Source of the DNA: UBA9647 sp049522195
GTDB lineage: Bacteria > Bacteroidota > Ignavibacteria > UBA10030
Assembly: GCA_049522195.1 (NCBI GenBank)
Contig: JBEKOB010000106.1
Location: forward strand, 1 to 12,072
Length of the DNA stretch: 12,072 nt
Reading direction: 5' to 3'
In this document: piece by piece, positions 1 to 5,666 of the stretch
Layout of the letters: the number at the start of each line of letters is the position of its first letter
How positions within the stretch are numbered: the stretch's first letter is position 1
Notes under the pieces: generated by a model
The model's database searches: none
What the model saw: the letters and a program-made list of their open reading frames with translations, nothing else
Told to the model about the DNA's origin: nothing
Program-made: the position numbers and the translations under genes

Positions 1-2
1 CC

Positions 3-530
3 GCCACCACAGTAGAAGTGGACTTGCACGGACGTGACGTTGAAATCATTGTCCAGAACACCCGCACATATCACCGCTTGTGGGGTTATGAGAAGACGCA
101 GCGTGTACCAATTCCATCGCTTCCAATTGAACGGCGTATTGGCGTTGCGCAGATCGAGCTTGGCTACAGAGAAGAGCAGGCCCGAACAGAAGCGTCACGG
201 TGTCTGCACTGCTGGGAGAACACGATCTTCAACGAGGCGGGGGAAGATACGGGCAGCGAGTGTATTCTTTGCGGTGGTTGTGTAGATATCTGTCCTGAGA
301 GTTGCATTGAGTTGACGGTGCTTGATCGCCTGGAGCCGGACGAGGCGCTCTTCGCAGAGTTGCGCAAGACGTATGACGTTGTTTTAACGGGCGAGAAGCA
401 AGGAGTTCCGGGTTCGGTCATGATCAAAAATGAAGAGCGATGCATCCGCTGTGGCCTTTGCGCGATGCGTTGTCCCGTGGGTTGCATCACTATGCAAACC
501 TATACGGTCTCTGAAACCATGCGACTCTGA
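3..530 (+). CDS. FAD-dependent (GltD-like) oxidoreductase with two 4Fe-4S ferredoxin motifs, C-terminal part only
   Basis: The reading frame is open from the window edge, so the start and the expected flavin and NAD(P) domains lie upstream; 175 residues are visible. Counting from position 3, a CLHC pair lies at residues 67-70. A ferredoxin motif C-x2-C-x2-C-x3-CP-x2-C follows at 87-101 and a second at 147-161. An 'EASRCLHC' segment leading into such clusters is typical of glutamate-synthase-small-chain-like oxidoreductases fused to ferredoxin domains. These pass electrons between NAD(P)H, FAD and iron-sulfur clusters. The TGA stop is 28 nt before the Rieske start, so it is probably co-transcribed with the quinol oxidoreductase genes, which suggests (inference) electron exchange with that complex or the quinone pool. 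The GTG at position 18 is an internal codon, since the frame continues upstream without a stop. The substrate cannot be told from this fragment. Confidence 0.85.
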   Translation, partial: ATTVEVDLHGRDVEIIVQNTRTYHRLWGYEKTQRVPIPSLPIERRIGVAQIELGYREEQARTEASRCLHCWENTIFNEAGEDTGSECILCGGCVDICPESCIELTVLDRLEPDEALFAELRKTYDVVLTGEKQGVPGSVMIKNEERCIRCGLCAMRCPVGCITMQTYTVSETMRL

Positions 531-543
531 GCTTGATCCGTAC

Positions 544-552
544 GGAGAAAGG
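544..552 (+). promoter_or_regulatory. Ribosome binding site fixing the Rieske start
   Basis: GGAGAAAGG lies 6 nt before the GTG at 559. It supports that start over the far-upstream in-frame ATG at 430, which would overlap the preceding iron-sulfur gene by 101 nt and add a non-Rieske extension. Confidence 0.7.
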
Positions 553-558
553 AAACCT

Positions 559-1041
559 GTGAAAGAAAACGAGAAACCCAATGAGAGCCTCCTGACGCGA
601 CGTTATTTTCTCGAGACGGTCAGCTTTGGCGCTCTCGGCCTGGCGGCGATCGGAAGCCTCATTCTGAGTGGAGAGTATCTTTCACCGAATGTTGTCCGAG
701 AACCTCCGATGAAATTCAATGCAGGTCCTCCTGAGGACTTTTCGCCCGGCAGCGTTACCCTCAACAAGGAGCAGAAGGTATACATCATCCGGGCGAAGGA
801 GGGATACTTCTACGCGCTCTCGGCCGTCTGCACTCACCTCGGATGCATCACGAACTGGAAACCTGATGAGGGAATTGTCGCATGCCCCTGTCACGGCAGC
901 AAATTCGACAAGGAAGGCCGAAAGATTGAAGGCCCGGCTCCCCGTCCGTTGCCGCGGTTCTCTATCGCTCTTGACGACCGGGGCTCTTTGGTAGTTGACC
1001 GTTCAGTCGTCGTCGGTGACGACACAGTGCTCAAGGTGTAA
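559..1041 (+). CDS. Rieske [2Fe-2S] subunit of a quinol:cytochrome c oxidoreductase
   Basis: This 160-residue protein (GTG start) takes the first electron from quinol at the Qo site and passes it to a c-type heme. The two cluster-binding boxes are clear: CTHLGC at residues 91-96 and CPCHGS at 109-114, giving two Cys and two His ligands. A GPAPRPLPRF stretch follows, the usual Pro-rich segment after the cluster. The N-terminus carries TRRYFL (13-18) before a hydrophobic segment (about 20-38), which fits a twin-arginine signal-anchor as used by bacterial Rieske proteins. The length is normal for the family. It sits 28 nt after the ferredoxin-type oxidoreductase and 31 nt before cytochrome b, as in bc1/b6f operons. 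The family is certain; the gene symbol is left blank because petC, qcrA and others are used for such hybrid complexes. Confidence 0.95.
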   Translation: MKENEKPNESLLTRRYFLETVSFGALGLAAIGSLILSGEYLSPNVVREPPMKFNAGPPEDFSPGSVTLNKEQKVYIIRAKEGYFYALSAVCTHLGCITNWKPDEGIVACPCHGSKFDKEGRKIEGPAPRPLPRFSIALDDRGSLVVDRSVVVGDDTVLKV

Positions 1042-1072
1042 GGCTGTTGATGTCTGTGACAAGGAGATATCG

Positions 1073-1783
1073 ATGAACAGGATGTTCGGCAGGCTCATAC
1101 AAACTCAAGTCTGGCAGTCCATGTTCCGCCATGGACTTCCCACGTCCAACCGAACCCGCGCCGAGGCTGTATTCTATAACTTCTTCCTCCATATTCACCC
1201 GACGAAGGTTCGAAGTCGATCCATCAAATTCACGTACACCTGGGGACTTGGAGGGCTCTCTGCCGGCTTGTTCATCATCCTCACGATGACCGGTGCGCTC
1301 CTGATGCTTTATTACAGGCCGTCGGTTCATGAAGCATTCGGAGACATGAAAGATCTTCAATTCGCTGTTTCCTCCGGCCAATTCCTCAGAAACATGCATC
1401 GCTGGGCTGCACACGCCATGGTTGCTGTTGTCTTCCTGCATATGCTCCGTGTTTTCTACACCGGTTCCTACCGTCCTCCGAAGGAGTTCAACTGGGTTAT
1501 CGGGGTCTTCCTTCTTATGTGCACAATTTTGCTCAGCTACACGGGATACTTGCTGCCGTGGGATCAACTCTCGTTCTGGGGCATTTCGGTGGGAACAAAC
1601 ATGATTCGGGCGGTGCCGTTCGGCATCGGCGATAGGCTCTCGTTCTTGCTCCTCGGCGGGAATATCGTCGGTGAGAATGCGCTCATCCGGTTCTATGTCC
1701 TGCACTGCTTCATTATTCCTGTAGCGACTGTCATGTTGATGGCGATTCACTTCTGGAGAGTACGGAAGGACGGCGGGGTTTGA
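1073..1783 (+). CDS. Cytochrome b6-like subunit (N-terminal half of cytochrome b)
   Basis: This 236-residue four-helix membrane protein would bind the two b hemes that carry electrons across the membrane in the Q cycle. The ligand pairs are H109/H123 (13 residues between, in 'MHRWAAHAMVAVVFLH') and H211/H226 (14 residues between). The 13/14 spacing is the b6f pattern, whereas mitochondrial-type bc1 has 13/13. The protein stops shortly after the fourth helix at RKDGGV, so cytochrome b is split and the second half is the next gene. The start ATG at 1073 has AGGAG at 1062-1066, 6 nt upstream; the in-frame start at 995 would overlap the Rieske gene. SYTGYLLPWDQLSFWG (155-170) is the conserved stretch around the Qo-side cd region. 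It belongs to the same operon as its neighbours. Confidence 0.95.
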   Translation: MNRMFGRLIQTQVWQSMFRHGLPTSNRTRAEAVFYNFFLHIHPTKVRSRSIKFTYTWGLGGLSAGLFIILTMTGALLMLYYRPSVHEAFGDMKDLQFAVSSGQFLRNMHRWAAHAMVAVVFLHMLRVFYTGSYRPPKEFNWVIGVFLLMCTILLSYTGYLLPWDQLSFWGISVGTNMIRAVPFGIGDRLSFLLLGGNIVGENALIRFYVLHCFIIPVATVMLMAIHFWRVRKDGGV

Positions 1784-1826
1784 TCGACTCGAAGCGCTAC
1801 CCGAGAGAGGAAACGGAAGGAAAACG

Positions 1827-2531
1827 ATGGATACGGTGAAGGATCTCCACGTAGAAGAATCATCTGACGCGAAGAAAACGCCGAAGCGCATCGCCTTCAT
1901 TAAGGAGCGAACCGCTGCACGTGTGAGACAGGAAGAAGAAGACATGGTGATGACGGTCCCACACCTTGTGGTGCGTGAACTCATCGCGTTTGAGATGTTG
2001 GTCATCGTGCTCGTCCTGATCTCGCTGTTCTTCAATGCTCCCCTGGAGTGGATGGCGGACCCGCAGCACACGCCCAACCCTGCAAAAGCTCCATGGTACT
2101 TTCTCGGATTGCAGGAGTTGCTCCATTACTTCCCACCAGTTGTCGCCGGGGTTATCCTTCCGACCATGGTCGTCATCGCATTGATCGTTATTCCGTATGT
2201 CAGGATCAACGTGAAACGGGAGGAGCTCTGGAAGGAGAACCGCGAACGAACGCTTGCGGCACTTCTGATCAGCGCGGGAATCCTGAGCGCCGTTTTGCTC
2301 CTGTACGGTGTGTATGCGATGTTGGTCCCGACCCTCCTTATTGTCGGTGCGATGCTCTTCCCCCACTATTTCCCCCGCAACCATGGATTCGTAGCATGGC
2401 TTGCAGATCGATCGCTGGCGTGGTGGGTAATGACATGGTTCGTGATCAACGTCGTCATCCTGACAGCCATCGGAACGCTTTTCCGGGGACCCGAGTGGAG
2501 TTGGACGTGGCCATGGAACGGGATCTACTAA
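1827..2531 (+). CDS. Subunit IV-like C-terminal half of cytochrome b
   Basis: This 234-residue protein completes the cytochrome b core and supplies part of the quinol oxidation site. A charged cytoplasmic N-terminus of about 45 residues precedes hydrophobic helices near 50-69, 105-125, 143-166 and 199-218. The ef-loop segment NPAKAPWYFLGLQELL (84-99) aligns with the PEWY region of cytochrome b, but the four-residue motif reads A88-P89-W90-Y91, so the usual Glu is Pro. The C-terminus ends in a Trp-rich GPEWSWTWPW (221-230). There is one helix more than plant-type subunit IV, closer to bacterial bc-complex C-terminal halves. GGAAGG at 1815-1820 precedes the ATG by 6 nt. The gap to the cytochrome b6-like gene is 43 nt, and to the octaheme cytochrome gene 35 nt. 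The family is secure; quinone specificity (probably menaquinone) is inferred. Confidence 0.9.
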   Translation: MDTVKDLHVEESSDAKKTPKRIAFIKERTAARVRQEEEDMVMTVPHLVVRELIAFEMLVIVLVLISLFFNAPLEWMADPQHTPNPAKAPWYFLGLQELLHYFPPVVAGVILPTMVVIALIVIPYVRINVKREELWKENRERTLAALLISAGILSAVLLLYGVYAMLVPTLLIVGAMLFPHYFPRNHGFVAWLADRSLAWWVMTWFVINVVILTAIGTLFRGPEWSWTWPWNGIY

Positions 2532-2557
2532 TTCAGTGATCGTTTTTTCCCTTGCCT

Positions 2558-2561
2558 GGAG
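2558..2561 (+). promoter_or_regulatory. Ribosome binding site of the octaheme cytochrome gene
   Basis: GGAG 5 nt before the ATG at 2567. This makes the ATG preferable to the in-frame TTG at 2552, which would lie upstream of the site. Confidence 0.5.
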
Positions 2562-2566
2562 CATGG

Positions 2567-4510
2567 ATGGACAAATTCCGGAAATATCTCGCACTGGTGA
2601 GCGTCTCTTTTCTTGTCGTCCTCGCGGTATCTCCATTCAAAGACTACTTCAGTGAATGGAGACGCACCCAGCAATCCTACAACCAGCTTATTGGCGACTT
2701 ACCGCAGCGCGTGAAGCCCGCCGAAGTTGGTATCAAACAACTTTGGATCCAGAAGCTGGATCGCGTCGACCGATGTGAGACATGCCATCTCGGGCTCAAA
2801 GAAGAGGCGCTGAAGAATGCACGCGAGCCATTCCGTGCACATCCGGCCATCTATCATAATATCGAAGAATTCGGCTGCACAATTTGCCACGAGGGCCAGG
2901 GAGCTGCAACAGAATACAAAGAGTCCGTAGGCAGGGTGAAGTACTGGGACAAGCCCATTTTACCGCGTGAATACATGGACGCATCGTGCGCAAAATGCCA
3001 CAAGGAACGAGATGTCCCTCAAGCGCCCGTGTTGAACCTGGGCCGCAAGCTCGTCGAAGAGTCGAATTGCATTGCCTGTCACAAGATTGAAGGAAACCAG
3101 AAACAGTGGGTGCCCCATCTCGATGGTATCGGATCCAAGGTGAATCGCACCTGGCTCGTTCACTGGCTGAAGAATCCAAAGCAGTATTTCCCGAAGACAA
3201 GGATGCCGAATTTCCTTCTCTCCGATGAGGAAGCCAATGACCTTGCCGATTTTCTGATGTCGTTCACTGCTTTTTCTCACAACACGACTCTTGAGCCGTT
3301 GCCGGCCCCACTAAAGCAGGTGGCGGAGTCACAAAAAGCCAAGTTGATTGAACTCGGGTCAACGCGGGTTAGCGAGGCTCGTTGCATCAGTTGCCATCCC
3401 ATTAACGGAAAGGGGGGGTATGTCGCCACAGATCTTGGCAAGGTTGCGAGCAAAGTCAGCCAGGAATGGCTCTATAACTATCTTAAGCAGCCGAAAGCTT
3501 TTTCACCGGACGTCCTGATGCCACGATTCGGCTTTAACGAACAGGAACTTCAGGGTGTCGTTGCCTACATCGAAAGCGAATTCGTCGATTACGATGCAGA
3601 GGAGGACTCAGCCCGCACTCCGGATCCTGCCTTTTACGAAAAGGGTTTTGCACTCTTCAAGAAATACAACTGCGGCGGTTGTCATGAACTCGGTGGGATT
3701 TCAAAGCCGGAGGAAATGGGTCCCGATCTGACGTTCATTGGCAGCAAGAAACCGTACGAAATTGAGTTTGGCAAGACGACTATTGAGAAAACTCTCCCGT
3801 CCTATCTCAAAGCGAAGCTGTTGGATCCCCGCTCATTCATCTCCACGTCCAAAATGCCTCGTTTCGGATTCAGCGAAGAAGAAGCTCAGGCAATTGCCGT
3901 AGCGCTGCTGGGCAATACAGATGAGAAGATTCCAGAAGAATATATCGTCCGTCCGAGACAGAAAGGACGGTTTGCACCGCAAGGGGAGTTTGGCAAGGTT
4001 GTCGACGAGATGGCCTGCCTGGGATGTCACGTGATGAACGGTACCGGCCGCCTTGTGGCTACCGACCTTTCCGTGGAGGCCAGTCAGGCAAATGCGAAGT
4101 GGATAGCCGGATACTTCAAGATCCCATATTCGTTGCGGCCGATCTTGACGGAGCGCATGCCCAATCTTTTCATGTCCGACGCGAAGATCAGGACCATTGT
4201 TGATTACATGGAAAAGGTGTTCATTGCGGATTCGATGGATCATGCCGTGAAGACGGATCCGGCGACAGTGGCAAAAGGGCGCGGGCTTTACTTCGAACGA
4301 TACGGATGCCAAAGTTGTCACCAGATAGCCGGCAAGGGGGGGTATGTTGGACCGCCTCTGGACAAAGTGGGGAGTCGCCTGAAGGCGGGTTGGATTTATC
4401 ACTGGCTCAAAAATCCTCAGGCGTACAAGCCGGAATCGATTGAACCGAACAACAGACTGAACGACGATGAGGCAGACGCGCTGACAGCGTATCTGCTGAC
4501 ACTTCACTAG
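2567..4510 (+). CDS. Membrane-anchored octaheme cytochrome c (bc-complex electron acceptor)
   Basis: This 647-residue protein has eight CxxCH heme sites, beginning at residues 70, 104, 141, 168, 273, 369, 484 and 581. A hydrophobic segment (about 8-24) anchors it, with the rest outside the cytoplasmic membrane. The first three sites are close together and have no obvious Met partner, so they are probably bis-His hemes. The last five belong to repeated class-I-like domains of about 100 residues. Each ends in a distal 'MP' before an acidic helix: M213, M318, M430 and M531. The fifth has E626-P627 at the matching place. Sites five and eight share a 'GKGGYV' segment, pointing to internal duplication. 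It sits in the position of cytochrome c1 or f in the operon and has no relative of either, so it likely receives electrons from the Rieske protein and relays them to a soluble or lipid-anchored c. The next gene starts 8 nt later. Confidence 0.92.
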   Translation: MDKFRKYLALVSVSFLVVLAVSPFKDYFSEWRRTQQSYNQLIGDLPQRVKPAEVGIKQLWIQKLDRVDRCETCHLGLKEEALKNAREPFRAHPAIYHNIEEFGCTICHEGQGAATEYKESVGRVKYWDKPILPREYMDASCAKCHKERDVPQAPVLNLGRKLVEESNCIACHKIEGNQKQWVPHLDGIGSKVNRTWLVHWLKNPKQYFPKTRMPNFLLSDEEANDLADFLMSFTAFSHNTTLEPLPAPLKQVAESQKAKLIELGSTRVSEARCISCHPINGKGGYVATDLGKVASKVSQEWLYNYLKQPKAFSPDVLMPRFGFNEQELQGVVAYIESEFVDYDAEEDSARTPDPAFYEKGFALFKKYNCGGCHELGGISKPEEMGPDLTFIGSKKPYEIEFGKTTIEKTLPSYLKAKLLDPRSFISTSKMPRFGFSEEEAQAIAVALLGNTDEKIPEEYIVRPRQKGRFAPQGEFGKVVDEMACLGCHVMNGTGRLVATDLSVEASQANAKWIAGYFKIPYSLRPILTERMPNLFMSDAKIRTIVDYMEKVFIADSMDHAVKTDPATVAKGRGLYFERYGCQSCHQIAGKGGYVGPPLDKVGSRLKAGWIYHWLKNPQAYKPESIEPNNRLNDDEADALTAYLLTLH

Positions 4511-4518
4511 AGAGACCT

Positions 4519-4986
4519 ATGCCGATCACCCGAAAGCGCTTGCTTGCCAGTTTCATGGTAATCAGTTTGTTGCTTCTGCTATCACAGTGTTCGTCGCAAA
4601 AAGGCGGACCCCAAAACGCGTCTCATGCAAGGGACAGCGTGCGCACGGTCGATTCAGCCGCGGCGACAACCTCCAATGTAGTCTCTCTGGTTCAAACGTA
4701 TGAGGAACGGCAGGGAAAAGCGTTGTTCTTGAGGTACTGCTCTGTTTGTCACGGTGTCGAGGGAAAAGGGGATGGATTCAATGCGTTCAATCTTGACCCG
4801 CGACCACGTGACCTAAGTGACAAAAAGTATATGGGTGCATTCAGCGAAGAGCGACTGTATCAGACGATCGACGTCGGAGGGAGAGGGATGAACAAATCGC
4901 CGTCGATGCCGTCCTGGGGAGGGAGGCTTAACCGGCAGGAGATAAAGTACGTCGTCACGTATGTGCAATCGATGTCCGCAAAGTGA
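4519..4986 (+). CDS. Monoheme cytochrome c, probable lipoprotein
   Basis: This 155-residue protein has an N-terminal Lys/Arg-rich stretch and a hydrophobic run ending in LLSQC (C24). That suggests a lipoprotein signal, although Gln at -1 is not the usual Gly/Ala/Ser. A linker of about 35 residues, rich in Ser, Ala and Thr, follows, then one class I cytochrome domain. Its heme site is CSVCH (74-78), followed by GxxGKGDG. The distal ligand is probably M130 in SPSMPSWGG, ahead of a C-terminal helix (EIKYVVTYVQSM). It is the last gene of the respiratory operon, 8 nt after the octaheme cytochrome, and is the likely exit carrier to a terminal oxidase or other acceptor. The ribosome binding site is weak (GAGAG within the upstream stop region), which may mean translational coupling. 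Confidence 0.88.
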   Translation: MPITRKRLLASFMVISLLLLLSQCSSQKGGPQNASHARDSVRTVDSAAATTSNVVSLVQTYEERQGKALFLRYCSVCHGVEGKGDGFNAFNLDPRPRDLSDKKYMGAFSEERLYQTIDVGGRGMNKSPSMPSWGGRLNRQEIKYVVTYVQSMSAK

Positions 4987-5511
4987 TTGAGTCTCGGAAG
5001 GTACTGTTTTCGAATATACCTCGAGCCCTCTATGCAAATGCAGAAATGTTATGGAAACTACCACACTATGGAAACCTCCCGCAAAGGGGCAGAATGATCT
5101 TCTGAGTCGATTTGGACTGCCACTACTAATAGGATCGCGACTGGCAGAAGTCAGTTGGGAATCGTTCTTAAATCTTATGTAGGCGCTTGATGCCGCCATG
5201 TGTGTGGGGGCCTACAATAGTCCTGCAAGTGAGTAGAGAAGCATGATGCGACGTAATGGCTTATGCCCGTTGAACATAAGGTCTACAACGTGTGTAGAAG
5301 AATTCTTGTCTGTGTTTGAGGAATAATTCAACATATTGTGTTTGCATTTCTGAGAAAATCCACAAACTTGTGTGTTGTGATTGCCCTTCACGGAACGTCG
5401 AGTGATCGACATGGCCAGTAGCGAGCCGTCACCTCTCCAGCACCGATATCATTTCTGATAATTGACACGCCTTTTCGATTTTTAGCTTCACACCTGAATA
5501 CTCAAGTCTTG

Positions 5512-5528
5512 CACGGTCATTGACCGTG
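5512..5528. promoter_or_regulatory. 17-bp perfect palindrome, possible operator
   Basis: CACGGTCATTGACCGTG is a perfect inverted repeat of 8-bp arms around a single T, 138 nt before the next start codon. One spacer base is too short for an RNA hairpin loop, which favours a protein-binding DNA dyad over a transcript stem. The regulator is unknown, and chance cannot be excluded in a spacer of this size. Confidence 0.35.
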
Positions 5529-5653
5529 TCGCTCAGTGTTATCCTCTGAACTTATCCTGCCGCAGGTCGGGAGCGGGCTTTTCGCGAGACCTGACCTTGG
5601 GACATTTGGGGTCGTCACGCGAGCTAGCTGCAATTGCCCTTCACTTTCTCACG

Positions 5654-5660
5654 AAAGGAG
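5654..5660 (+). promoter_or_regulatory. Ribosome binding site of the Asp-box repeat protein
   Basis: AAAGGAG lies 6 nt before the ATG at 5667. It selects that codon, which begins a good signal peptide, over the in-frame TTG at 5634. Confidence 0.65.
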
Positions 5661-5666
5661 AAACAC

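Larger units (their letters stand above)
4987..5666. other. 680-nt gene-poor spacer rich in short inverted repeats
   Basis: No reading frame here has both a plausible ribosome site and a recognisable protein. Several short inverted repeats are visible. They are 5178-5184/5210-5216 (7 bp, 25-nt loop), 5260-5265/5275-5280 (6 bp), 5282-5287/5293-5298 (6 bp) and 5397-5401/5406-5410 (5 bp). Further ones are 5447-5451/5456-5460 (5 bp), 5512-5519/5521-5528 (8 bp) and 5563-5568/5588-5593 (6 bp). None has a following T-run, so no classical terminator for the respiratory operon can be named. The promoter of the repeat-protein gene should lie in the last part, but no confident box is visible. Confidence 0.6.

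Noticed and set aside
430..558. Upstream in-frame extension of the Rieske protein starting at ATG 430
   Set aside because: It would overlap the iron-sulfur protein gene by 101 nt and displace the Tat-like N-terminus; the GTG at 559 has a strong ribosome site.
1031..2077. 348-residue open frame on the minus strand
   Set aside because: It lies opposite the cytochrome b halves, has no recognisable domain and a shadow-like Arg/Glu-rich composition.
1860..2636. 258-residue open frame on the minus strand
   Set aside because: It overlaps the subunit IV-like gene in antisense and shows only low-complexity charged sequence.
4987..5060. Intrinsic terminator after the respiratory operon
   Set aside because: Only a 4-bp GGTA/TACC pairing was found, with no following T-run.
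5212..5412. 66-residue minus-strand frame in the long spacer
   Set aside because: No convincing ribosome site or domain. It spans several inverted repeats, so an open frame by chance is the simpler reading.
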